A stretch of 64,000 nucleotides of DNA from Mycolicibacterium brisbanense (GTDB lineage: Bacteria; Actinomycetota; Actinomycetes; Mycobacteriales; Mycobacteriaceae). The position numbers and the translations under genes are program-made. Positions 18,687 through 26,760 of this stretch are shown one piece after another. The notes beneath the pieces are model-generated. The model was not told where the DNA came from. It worked only from the letters and a program-made list of their open reading frames with translations, and ran no database searches. Numbering within the stretch: the first letter of the stretch is position 1; every line of letters starts with the position of its first letter. The DNA lies in NCBI RefSeq assembly GCF_001570425.1, contig NZ_BCSX01000015.1, positions 62,001-126,000 on the forward strand, in the 5' to 3' direction.

Positions 18687-19909
18687 GACGCCACCTCCTC
18701 GCTGTCCACCAGTTCCCACAGATCCGTGTCCTCGTCTTCGAGCACGGCGCGCTCGATGCTGCGGCCGAGCAATTCCCGGCCCACCATGACGTCTTCGCCC
18801 CGGTCCACGGTGAACACGCCGCGCAGAATGTCGCCGTCAAGATAGAACGCGGTGAAGTCGAAGGCGTCGACATCGCCGCGCAGAACCAGATCGGTGGTTG
18901 CCGCACCGAGCATTTGGAGGTTGTGGTCGAACTGGTCGGACCAGAACCACGGGGCGTCGTCGTTGACGGCATCGCGGCCGAGCATCGCGTTGGCGACCGC
19001 CGCGCCCTGCCGGTTGGCATTGTCGAAATGCTCGTGGCGGACGTGCCGTCCGGCGCGCGCCGAAAAGCGGCTCGCGACGTCACCCGCGGCATAGACGTTC
19101 GGAATCGAGGTGCGGCCTTGCGCGTCCACCACGATGCCCCGCTCGACCTCGAGGCCGGATGCGGCGGCCACGGCGGTGTTGGGCGTGATGCCGATACCGA
19201 TCACGACGGCATCTGCGTGCACCGAAGTGCCGTCCGCGCAGGTGATGACGACGCCGTCGGTGGTGGTGTACACGCCGTCGACACCGATGCCCGTCTGGAC
19301 AGCGACGCCGCGGTCGCGGTGCACGCGGGCGATCTCGGATCCCACGCGTGCCCCCACCACACCGCTCAGCGGCACGTCGGAGGCTTCCAGCACCGTGACT
19401 TGCACACCGAGAGTGGCTGCAGTGGAGGCAATTTCGAGTCCGATGAGGCCGGCACCGATGATCACGAGGCGGCGTCCCGGAGTCAGCGTGCGTTGCAACC
19501 GTTGAGCGTCGTCGATCGTGCGGAGATAGTGCACCAGATCGGGGCGGGGCCCGGGCACCGTAAGCCGACGGGGTTGCCCTCCGGTGGCGAAGAGGACCGC
19601 GTCCGCGGGAAGCGCCGGCCGGCCGGCAACCTCGATGCTGCCCGAGGGCGCGTCCACGCGGAGCACTGCGGTGTCCGTGATGATCTCGACGTCGTTGTCG
19701 GCACACCACTGCGGCGGCAGGATCGCCAGCGCGTCCAATGTATCTGCGCCGGAAAGGAATTCCTTCGATAGCGGCGGACGCTGGTACGGCGCATGCCTTT
19801 CGTCGCCGACCAGTACGATACGGCCGTCGAAACCGCGGCGGCGCAGCGTGCGGGCTGCCACCGCAGCGGTCTGGCCCGCCCCGACGGTGACGAATGTCCG
19901 GCCGGTCAT
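18683..19909 (-). CDS. FAD-dependent ferredoxin reductase
   Basis: A 408-residue NAD(P)H:ferredoxin reductase of the oxygenase-coupled type. The FAD motif TVGAGQTAAVAARTLRRRG is at the N-terminus, APYQRPPLSKEFL is the family hallmark, a second dinucleotide motif LVIIGAGLIGLEIASTAATLG binds NAD(P)H, and NVYAAGDVA closes the FAD site. The start ATG 19909 overlaps the ferredoxin stop by four bases. It should pass electrons from NAD(P)H to the adjacent Rieske ferredoxin and on to an oxygenase. Confidence 0.9.
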   Translation of the reverse strand: MTGRTFVTVGAGQTAAVAARTLRRRGFDGRIVLVGDERHAPYQRPPLSKEFLSGADTLDALAILPPQWCADNDVEIITDTAVLRVDAPSGSIEVAGRPALPADAVLFATGGQPRRLTVPGPRPDLVHYLRTIDDAQRLQRTLTPGRRLVIIGAGLIGLEIASTAATLGVQVTVLEASDVPLSGVVGARVGSEIARVHRDRGVAVQTGIGVDGVYTTTDGVVITCADGTSVHADAVVIGIGITPNTAVAAASGLEVERGIVVDAQGRTSIPNVYAAGDVASRFSARAGRHVRHEHFDNANRQGAAVANAMLGRDAVNDDAPWFWSDQFDHNLQMLGAATTDLVLRGDVDAFDFTAFYLDGDILRGVFTVDRGEDVMVGRELLGRSIERAVLEDEDTDLWELVDSEEVAS

Positions 19910-20283
19910 GCCTGTGCTTCCTCTCGCAGGGGCCCGGCAACTGCCGCGCTCGTTTCCCGGTTGACGTCGACACTGACGTCGACATTCACGTAGACGGTGC
20001 CGTCTTCCACCCGGACCGGATAGGTGGGCTGGCAGCGATCCTGGGACTCCTCGTATCCGGTTTCCAGGTCGAATTGCCATTGGTGGCCTGGGCAGATCAC
20101 CTTGCCGTGCAGCAGCGTGCCCTTGGCCAGTGAGCGGTCCTGATGAATACAGCTGTCGGCGAAGGCGTACACCCGCCCCGCCGCCTCGAACACTGCGATG
20201 GCCACACCGTCGATGTCGACCCGTAGCTTGCGGCGACGGGCGAGCTCATTGATGGTCGTCACCGCGATCCACTGCGTGGTCAT
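19906..20283 (-). CDS. Rieske [2Fe-2S] ferredoxin 2
   Basis: A 125-residue Rieske ferredoxin. Ligands are Cys and His of SCIHQDRSL and Cys and His of CPGHQWQFD. Cys-x-His plus Cys-x2-His spacing is normal. ATG 20283 has AAAGG seven bases upstream. Position between the diiron protein gene (36 bases upstream) and the reductase gene (overlapping) makes a three-part electron chain reductase-ferredoxin-oxygenase very likely. Confidence 0.88.
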   Translation of the reverse strand: MTTQWIAVTTINELARRRKLRVDIDGVAIAVFEAAGRVYAFADSCIHQDRSLAKGTLLHGKVICPGHQWQFDLETGYEESQDRCQPTYPVRVEDGTVYVNVDVSVDVNRETSAAVAGPLREEAQA

Positions 20284-20318
20284 CGCACAACCTTTCTGCC
20301 GAGGCGGCGGGACAAGGA

Positions 20319-21038
20319 TCAGACCGATGCCGGTTCCAGGTCGGGCGCCACGTAGTAGTCGTAGAGCCCCTTGGTGTACGAGAACCGCATCTCGGCGCCC
20401 CACCGCACGAGTTGCAGGCAGCGCTGCTGCAGTTGCGGGGTGTCGGCGTGGTCGAGCACGATCTGGTAACCGCGTTCACCGTGCACGACGTCGGATGTGA
20501 TGTGCAGGTCGAAGAATTCGATCTCGTCTTCGCTGAATCCGTACACCTCACGCAGGGGCACGATCTGCTTGGTGTAGATGCTGGGCACCTGTGATTCCAG
20601 CCCGACCACCAGCGCCGCGGTGGCCACCACGAAATGCTCGCGCTGCGACACCGCGTAGCACCACGCCTGCAGACCTCGCGTGATCGGGTTCATGTTGGAC
20701 GGATCCTCGATGCGCTCACGCGTGGTGCCGCACGCCTCACCGAACTTGATCAGCAGATCGGTGTGGCGGATATCGGCCAGTTCCTCCTCGTACATGTTCT
20801 GGAGCGTGAAATCCTTTGCCCCGGTGAACTCGTCGGGAGTGTTGGAATAGATGTTGGCCAGATAGTCGGCGAACGGACCGACGTAGTGGTAGTGGTTCTC
20901 GGCCCACCGGGCGAAGTGGTCCTTGCTGAGCTTGCCGTCGGCCCATGCCTTGGAGAACGACGCGTTCTTGGCTTCCCGGCCTTTGATCGCGTTCTCGAGT
21001 TCGGCGCGAAACTCGTCGCGCCCGAGCAGCTGGGTCAT
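20319..21038 (-). CDS. Heme-oxygenase-like diiron oxidase/oxygenase (HDO)
   Basis: A 239-residue all-helical protein of the TenA/PqqC/heme-oxygenase fold. It carries a complete set of diiron ligands in the pattern known from CADD-type proteins: Glu85 and His92 (ExxxxxxH), Glu148 (GLESQ), then His179-xxx-Asp183-xx-His186 in LHITSDVVHGE. PqqC itself lacks this set, so a metal enzyme is favoured. HDO enzymes perform N-oxygenation, oxidative decarboxylation, C-C or C-N cleavage, or PABA formation. Lys157 lies nine residues after Glu148, near where CADD has a functional lysine. This is probably the key oxygenase of the operon, fed by the ferredoxin and reductase. The substrate is unknown. Confidence 0.78.
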   Translation of the reverse strand: MTQLLGRDEFRAELENAIKGREAKNASFSKAWADGKLSKDHFARWAENHYHYVGPFADYLANIYSNTPDEFTGAKDFTLQNMYEEELADIRHTDLLIKFGEACGTTRERIEDPSNMNPITRGLQAWCYAVSQREHFVVATAALVVGLESQVPSIYTKQIVPLREVYGFSEDEIEFFDLHITSDVVHGERGYQIVLDHADTPQLQQRCLQLVRWGAEMRFSYTKGLYDYYVAPDLEPASV

Positions 21039-21061
21039 CGATGATTCCTTTCGTGAAATGA

Positions 21062-21074
21062 CTTGGTTACCAAG
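21062..21074. promoter_or_regulatory. Palindrome CTTGGTTACCAAG upstream of the HDO operon
   Basis: A perfect 13-base palindrome with one central base lies 24 bases before the HDO ATG. It contains TTGGTTA, close to the PucR box described in Bacillus (WWWCNTTGGTTAA). A PucR-family regulator gene is encoded 0.8 kb away, so this is a candidate operator. Binding is not shown. Confidence 0.4.
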
Positions 21075-21162
21075 GAGATTAGGCAGGTTGCGGAAGCCTT
21101 GCCATGGTCACAATCACCGGCGTGACAGCCATGAGAGGGTCATGGTGCACACGGGAGGACGC

Positions 21163-21615
21163 TCAGGCCCTGGCGACCGAGGCCGTCAACGCCTCGAACT
21201 CCGCGAGGATCGCCGCACCCACGGCCTTGTCCTGTTCGCCGTTGCCGCCGCTGATCCCGACACCGCCCACGATCTGGCCGTCGAACACCAGCGGGAATCC
21301 GCCGACGAAGATCGCGAACTTGCCCGGCAGCATGTGGCTGATCCCGAAGGCTTCGTTGCCGGGTAGCGCGGGCCCGTTGGGCGGTTCGTTGAACAGGTGC
21401 GTGGCCCGCTCGTGCCCCGCAGCGGTGAACGCCTTGGCGATGGCGATGTCCACACCTGTCAGGCGTGCGCCCGGTAACCGGTGCAGCGCAAGGACATTGC
21501 CGCCGTCATCGCAGATGCAGAGGGTCTGCTTGACGCCGATCTCCTCGGCCTTGGCGCGGCCGGCGGCCAGCAGCGGCAACGCGTCGTCGAGGGTGATGCG
21601 GTGAATTCGGTGCAT
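21163..21615 (-). CDS. GlcG/HbpS family protein (DUF336)
   Basis: A 150-residue protein of the GlcG/HbpS-like family (PF03928). Typical features are the opening ITLDDALPLLAAGRAKAEEIG, the central GKFAIFVGGFPLVFDGQIVGGVGISGG and a helical end. HbpS of Streptomyces binds heme; GlcG accompanies glycolate genes; many relatives ride in catabolic operons with unknown roles. No signal peptide is seen, so it is cytoplasmic. It lies upstream of the HDO gene on the same strand (124 bases apart) and opposite the PucR regulator, so it may lead the operon. Confidence 0.75.
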   Translation of the reverse strand: MHRIHRITLDDALPLLAAGRAKAEEIGVKQTLCICDDGGNVLALHRLPGARLTGVDIAIAKAFTAAGHERATHLFNEPPNGPALPGNEAFGISHMLPGKFAIFVGGFPLVFDGQIVGGVGISGGNGEQDKAVGAAILAEFEALTASVARA

Positions 21616-21726
21616 TGGTGTCTCGCTCTCTCGCAGCAGTCGTCATCGGCTGACGAGGCATGTCTATCAACGGCGGGATCGCAGCGGGATGGCTAATATG
21701 ACCGGAATTGACGGCCGAACCGGGTT

Positions 21727-21736
21727 ACAGTGCACA
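21727..21736. promoter_or_regulatory. ACAGTGCACA word in the GlcG-PucR divergent region
   Basis: The 10-base word ACAGTGCACA occurs here and, twice in opposite orientations, in the control region of the second permease (24959-24968 and 25112-25121). GTGCACA variants are also near 21145 and 14823. This could be a shared operator, but the word also occurs inside phaC near 1151, so chance is possible. Confidence 0.25.
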
Positions 21737-21797
21737 TGGTGTCTGTGCTGATGAGTCCGGTAATCGATACAGGACGGCACGAGACGCGGGGTGCGAC

Positions 21798-23465
21798 ATG
21801 GCGGCAACACCGACCGACAGCGAACGGATGACCGTTGCCGGACTGCTCGACGAGTCACTCATGTCGGGTTCTCGCGTGGTCGCAGGGGCAGACCGGCTCG
21901 GAGTCGAGTTGAGCTGGGTGCTGCCGCTCAATGAGGTTCTGACGCAACATGACCCGCTTGACGCCGTGGCCGTCTACGCACGCCCCGAGTCATTGGTCGG
22001 CAACAGCGCCGCCCTCTCGGCGCTGATCGCGCGAGGCGCGACCACCCTGCTCGTCGACGGCGCTGTCCCGGCCGACCTCGGCCCGCTGCCCGAGGGTCTG
22101 ATCGTCATCGAGTTCGGGATACCGGTCGGGTTCGCGGCACTGAATCGGCTCCTCGCCGAACGTGCGCTCAGCCAAGAAGTTCACGTGATGCGTTACTCGA
22201 CGCATGTCCACGCCTCGCTCGCAGGCCTGTTCCATCGCGGCGCCGGACTCGAGATCCTGGTGCGCGAGGTCTCGAACCTGGCGCGCAATCCGGCGGTGGC
22301 GCTCGACGCCCGCGGTCATGTGGTGGCGTGCAACGGGGTCACCCCGGATGTCCTGGCACCGCTGGCCGATTCGGTGAGTGCGATGCTCGCAACCGACCTG
22401 CCTGCCTCCGAACGCCGGCCCGACGGGCATGACACCCGGATCCAGCCGGTGACAGGCTTGCACGACAGTGTGTGGACGTGTGTGGCCAGCGCGATCCGCC
22501 TCGGCAAGTCGTTCGAAGGCTGGGTGGTGATCCTCGTTCCGACGGCCGAACCCGGCCATCACGATCTGGCCCGGTACGCGGTGCTCACCGAGCAGGCCAC
22601 CGCGATCGTCGGCTCGGAGATGCTGCGCCAGCGTAGCGTCGACGAAGCCGAGGAACGTGCGCGCGGTGATTTCGTCCAGGCCCTGGTCCACGGCAGCTTT
22701 TCCAGCGAGCACGACATGCGGGCCCGCGCCGAGCATCACGACATCGAACTCGATTCTCGGTTCGGGGTTTTCGTCGCACCCGGGGTCCTGCCGCGTCGGG
22801 TGGACAATCCGACCGCGACCATGGTTCGGCTGGCGCGCTACGCAGCCGGTGTAGCACCACACCCGTCGGTGAACGCCTACGTCACGGTGATCGGCGACAT
22901 TCTCGTCGTGGTGCGCACTCTGCGCAGCGAGGACCCCGAGGCCATGCGCGAAGAGCTGACCGACTACGCCCGGGCGATGTCGGTCGAGCTGGAGCGACGG
23001 CGTGGGCTACGTGAGCCGGTCGCCTACGGCAGGCCCGCGTGCGGCGCCGGTGAGGTCAGGGAGAGTTATCGCGAGGCCCGGGTCGCGCTCGGGATTGCCC
23101 GCCGCCTGCACCGCACGGGGCCGACGTCGTACCAGGAATTGCGTGGCTTCACCGTGCTGGCCCAAGTGGCCGAGACCCAGGAGAGCCGACAGTTGGTCCG
23201 GGATGTGTTGGGCCCGTTGCGCTCTGCCCCGGACCTCCTCGAGACGTTGAGCACCTACCTGGCCGAGGGCGGCAACGTGAATGCGACGGCACGGGTGCTC
23301 AACGTGCATCGCAACACCATGCTCGCGAAGCTGGACCGCGTGTCGCGGCTGCTGGGCATGGACATCCGGGTGCCCGAGAACCAGTTCACGGTGTGGCTGG
23401 CCATCCGCCTCGACCTCCTCGACGAGGTGCGCTCGGCGGTCGAGCGCGAGGCCAGCTTCCGCTGA
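21798..23465 (+). CDS. PucR-family transcriptional regulator
   Basis: A 555-residue regulator with the PucR N-terminal ligand domain (about residues 10-130, TVAGLLDESLMSGSRVVAG onward), a middle GGDEF-like/CdaR domain and a C-terminal PucR-type helix-turn-helix (STYLAEGGNVNATARVLNVH, residues about 480-530, followed by RNTMLAKLDRVSRLLGMD). The family controls purine, sugar diacid and other nitrogen or carbon catabolism, usually as an activator. It is transcribed away from the GlcG-HDO operon and is its obvious regulator. The start ATG 21798 follows GGGG; ATG 21828 is an alternative. Its stop abuts the convergent MFS gene without spacing. Confidence 0.85.
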   Translation: MAATPTDSERMTVAGLLDESLMSGSRVVAGADRLGVELSWVLPLNEVLTQHDPLDAVAVYARPESLVGNSAALSALIARGATTLLVDGAVPADLGPLPEGLIVIEFGIPVGFAALNRLLAERALSQEVHVMRYSTHVHASLAGLFHRGAGLEILVREVSNLARNPAVALDARGHVVACNGVTPDVLAPLADSVSAMLATDLPASERRPDGHDTRIQPVTGLHDSVWTCVASAIRLGKSFEGWVVILVPTAEPGHHDLARYAVLTEQATAIVGSEMLRQRSVDEAEERARGDFVQALVHGSFSSEHDMRARAEHHDIELDSRFGVFVAPGVLPRRVDNPTATMVRLARYAAGVAPHPSVNAYVTVIGDILVVVRTLRSEDPEAMREELTDYARAMSVELERRRGLREPVAYGRPACGAGEVRESYREARVALGIARRLHRTGPTSYQELRGFTVLAQVAETQESRQLVRDVLGPLRSAPDLLETLSTYLAEGGNVNATARVLNVHRNTMLAKLDRVSRLLGMDIRVPENQFTVWLAIRLDLLDEVRSAVEREASFR

Positions 23466-24833
23466 TCACGCCGGGGCCGGGTCGGGGCCGAGAAACGACC
23501 CGGCCAGGCCCAGCGTCACGATCACCGCACAGGCGGCGAACACCAGTGGATAGCCGCCTATACCCAACGCCACCGCGACCCACGCCGCGCCGCACGCCGA
23601 GCCGCCGAATCGCACCAGATTGAACAGGCCCAGCCCGGTACCGTGTTCGCCCGCGGGCGAGCGTGTGGCGCCGGTCGCCGCGGGCGTCTGTACCAGGGCT
23701 ATACCGACGCCGACGGCCACCAGGACCGCCACCATGGCAGGCAACAGCAGCCGATGCTGCGCGACGGCGACGGCCAGTGCGACCTGCGCGATCAGCAACA
23801 CCACCAGACCGGTGCGCAGTACGCGCCGCGGCCCCAACCGGTCCTGCCAACGGCCCACGCCCGGTCCGAGCACCGCCATCGCCGCGGGCACCGTGAACAG
23901 CACGATGCCCGCGGCCGATATCGACACCGAGTTGCCGACCAGGTACAGCGGCACCGCGAGCAACGTCGCTCCGAGACAGAACATCTGGGCGAACGCCGCG
24001 GCACAGCTGCGGACGAAGCGGGATTCGGTCACCAACCGCACGTCGATGAACGGGTTGCCGGCGCGTGCGCAATGCCGGCCGAACCACCCCAGGACGGCGA
24101 CCGCGAGTACGACGACACCGAGCGCGCACCAGACGGTGACGTCGGGTTGCGACACCAGGGCCAACCCGAGCATCAGCAGCGCCGAACCGATCGTCAAAGC
24201 GGACGCACCGGCAAGGTCGAACCGCATCCTGGTCCCGGGAAAGCGCGGCACGTAGCGCAGGGTGCTGAGGAAGCCCGCGAGCGCCACCGGCACCAGCGGC
24301 ACGAAGACCCATCGCCAGCCCCAGTGGTCGGCCACGAGGCCACCGAGGCTGGGTCCGATCGCCTGACCGATGCCGTTGGCCGACGCCCACGCACCCATTG
24401 CCCTGCCCCGGGCCTGCCCCGAGAACATCCAGGCGATCAAGCCCATGACCGCGGGGGCGAACGCCGCGGCTGCCACCCCTCCGGCGGATCGCCAGGCGAT
24501 CAGCAGCGGCAGGGAGGGCGCAGTCGCCGCACCGATCGCGCAGACCGCCGTCGCGAGCAGCGCAGCGCAGTACACACGTCTGCGCCCGAACCGGTCCCCG
24601 AACCACCCGGCCAGCGGTATCGTCGCGGCGAAGCAGACCAGGAAGCCGACGACGACGAATACCCCGTTGCCGAGTGGAGCGCCGAACTCGTCGATGATCG
24701 CGTTCAGCGGAACATTGACGACGTTGTTGCTGAGGGTGCCCACCACAGTTCCCGCCAACAGCGCGGTCAGCCCCAGCGGTGTGCCATGGTCCACTGCCGA
24801 GCCCGGTGGCCTGGGGCTTCGAACCTCGGTCAT
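23466..24833 (-). CDS. MFS transporter, DHA2-like
   Basis: A major facilitator carrier of 455 residues with 12-14 helices. The loop 2-3 motif GWFGDRFGRRRVY (Motif A) and the helix 5 segment GIGQAIGPSLGGLVADHWGWRWVF (antiporter Motif C region) are clear. The family usually exports drugs or small organic compounds by proton antiport. ATG 24833 is chosen; the frame also has a TTG at 24848. The start region faces the second permease, so the two share the 24.8-25.2 kb control region. It may export a toxic substrate or intermediate of the island, which is inference. Confidence 0.82.
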   Translation of the reverse strand: MTEVRSPRPPGSAVDHGTPLGLTALLAGTVVGTLSNNVVNVPLNAIIDEFGAPLGNGVFVVVGFLVCFAATIPLAGWFGDRFGRRRVYCAALLATAVCAIGAATAPSLPLLIAWRSAGGVAAAAFAPAVMGLIAWMFSGQARGRAMGAWASANGIGQAIGPSLGGLVADHWGWRWVFVPLVPVALAGFLSTLRYVPRFPGTRMRFDLAGASALTIGSALLMLGLALVSQPDVTVWCALGVVVLAVAVLGWFGRHCARAGNPFIDVRLVTESRFVRSCAAAFAQMFCLGATLLAVPLYLVGNSVSISAAGIVLFTVPAAMAVLGPGVGRWQDRLGPRRVLRTGLVVLLIAQVALAVAVAQHRLLLPAMVAVLVAVGVGIALVQTPAATGATRSPAGEHGTGLGLFNLVRFGGSACGAAWVAVALGIGGYPLVFAACAVIVTLGLAGSFLGPDPAPA

Positions 24834-25204
24834 GCTGTGTGTACCCAATCTGGAATCCGGCGAATTACGGCCTGCGCCATGGTGTTTGCCACGTCGCCAT
24901 GGGCCGTACCCAACACTGTCTCACCCAAGCCCGACCGATTGGGGAATCCGGTGGCGCAACAGTGCACACTCCGACGCGGCAGGATATGGGCAACGTGCAC
25001 AGGCCGGCCGATACCCGGCGCCATGCCGCGGCCAACCGTTACGTCACGGAAACCGGGCGATATGCCGTCGACACGTCCGGAGCATGTTGCACATGGCGAA
25101 GTCGTTTCGGCTGTGCACTGTTGTCGTTGACCCAGGTCGTGACCGCGCCCAACATTCCACCATCGACCGCACAGCCCACCAGCAGTTCAACGAGAGGTCC
25201 CGAA
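24834..25204. promoter_or_regulatory. Divergent control region with CAAC(A)GTGCACA words
   Basis: These 371 bases hold no gene I can support. CAACAGTGCACA (24957-24968) is repeated exactly as its reverse complement TGTGCACTGTTG (25112-25123), 143 bases apart. CAACGTGCACA (24991-25001) and TGTTGCACA (about 25085) are close variants. Paired inverted sites flanking a promoter suggest regulator binding with looping, controlling the MFS gene, the permease or both. Confidence 0.4.
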
Positions 25205-26758
25205 TTGGACACCCATCTCACCGCGGCGCACTGGATCTACCTTGCAGGCATCGTCGTCATTCTCATCACGATGGCCATCCGCAAGAACATCGTCGTGCCC
25301 GCGGTCACCGCGACACTCATGACGGCCTGGGCCTTTTCCGGCAGCTTCATCACCGGCCTGTCGTCCATCTTCAACGCCAGCCTGACCGCGGCCAAAGAAC
25401 TGTTCAACATCTTCCTGATCATCGCGATCGTGACGGCGATGCTCGGGGCGCTGCGGGAGATGGGCGCCGACCGGATGATGGTCACGCCGTTTCGCCGGGT
25501 GATGCGCGCCGGAACCAGCAGCTTCATCGCGCTGGCGATCGTCACCTACGTGATTTCCCTGTTCTTTTGGCCGACGCCTGCGGTGCCCCTGGTCGGCGCG
25601 GTGCTCATACCCGTCGCGATCCGCGCGGGACTGGCACCGCTGTCGGTCGGCATGGTGATCGCGATCTCGGGCCAGGGCATGGCGCTGTCCTCGGACTACA
25701 TCATCAAGGTGGCGCCCGGGATCTCCGCGAAGGCGGCCGGGGTCGACGCCGACGCGGTGGCCGACAAGGCCATGGTGCTGTCGCTGGTCGTGGGGTTCAC
25801 AGCACTTGCCATCACCTATGTCATGCAGCGCCGCACCTGGCGGACACCGTCGCCCGAACTGCTGAAGGACTGGGAGAACGCCGCGGACCGGCGCGGCGGC
25901 GATGACTCCGCTCCGTCCGGTGCAACCCCAGCAGCGGTGACGAGCCTAACCGCACCGCCGCTCCCGGAGCCGTCCCTGGCCGGCGGATCGACCGCGACCG
26001 TCGTCCTGGCCGATCCGGTCGAGGTGGCGCAACCACAGCAGCCTCAGAAGACCTTGGCGGCCAAGGTTTTTGCGGTGCTTGTCCCGTTGGTCTACCTCGC
26101 GTTCATCGTCTACTTGATGCTGGGCAAGTTCACGAGCGTCGTGCCGCCACTCAAGGGCGGCGACGCGGCAGCCATCGTCGGGGGGCTCGCCGCCCTGCTG
26201 TTGTTCGCGGCCTCGGCCACCAACGACAAGCGGAACTTTCTCGAGACGTCATCGCAGCATGTCGTGGACGGGTTGGTGTTCGCGTTCAAGGCCATGGGGA
26301 TCGTCTTGCCGATCGCCGGTTTCTTCTTCATCGGCAACGGCGAGTTCTCGGCGTCGATTCTCGGGATGCCGACCGACGCCAAGGGCCCGGCGTTCCTGTT
26401 CGATCTGATCACGGCGGCCCAGTCGCATCTGACACCGAATCCGGTCGTCACATCGTTCGGAGTGTTGTTCGTGGGCCTCATCGCCGGGCTGGAAGGTTCG
26501 GGCTTTTCCGGGCTACCGCTGACGGGTTCGCTGTCGGGTGCCCTCGGTCCGGTCGTCCACATGGATCCCACGACATTGGCCGCGATCGGGCAGATGGGCA
26601 ACATCTGGTCCGGCGGCGGCACGCTGGTTGCGTGGTCGTCGCTGGTGGCTGTCGCGGGATTCGCGCGGGTTCCCGTGCTGAGCCTCGCCCGCAAGTGCTT
26701 CCTGCCCGTGATGACCGGCTTGGTGCTGGCCACTGTTGTCGCGATCGTCATCTTCTGA
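25205..26758 (+). CDS. Polytopic permease, paralogue of the gene at 13.2 kb
   Basis: A membrane protein of about 517 residues with roughly twelve helices and a long proline-rich cytoplasmic loop (about residues 215-285) between the halves. It shares with the 13.2 kb protein the blocks IxNASxxxxxEL, IVTAMLGAxRxxGAD, FWPTP, GQGMALSSDYI, KGPAFLFD and WSGGGTLVAWSSL. The best start is TTG 25205, just before DTHLTAAHWIYL, with GAGAGG seven bases upstream; no ATG or GTG fits the homology. The DUF1275 gene follows three bases later. Having two copies around one catabolic island suggests related substrates, for example substrate and product. The transported compound is unknown. Confidence 0.7.
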   Translation: MDTHLTAAHWIYLAGIVVILITMAIRKNIVVPAVTATLMTAWAFSGSFITGLSSIFNASLTAAKELFNIFLIIAIVTAMLGALREMGADRMMVTPFRRVMRAGTSSFIALAIVTYVISLFFWPTPAVPLVGAVLIPVAIRAGLAPLSVGMVIAISGQGMALSSDYIIKVAPGISAKAAGVDADAVADKAMVLSLVVGFTALAITYVMQRRTWRTPSPELLKDWENAADRRGGDDSAPSGATPAAVTSLTAPPLPEPSLAGGSTATVVLADPVEVAQPQQPQKTLAAKVFAVLVPLVYLAFIVYLMLGKFTSVVPPLKGGDAAAIVGGLAALLLFAASATNDKRNFLETSSQHVVDGLVFAFKAMGIVLPIAGFFFIGNGEFSASILGMPTDAKGPAFLFDLITAAQSHLTPNPVVTSFGVLFVGLIAGLEGSGFSGLPLTGSLSGALGPVVHMDPTTLAAIGQMGNIWSGGGTLVAWSSLVAVAGFARVPVLSLARKCFLPVMTGLVLATVVAIVIF

Positions 26759-26760
26759 AA

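Noticed and set aside
23643..25130. 495-residue frame antisense to the MFS gene
   Set aside because: Antisense shadow; the minus-strand protein carries clear MFS motifs.
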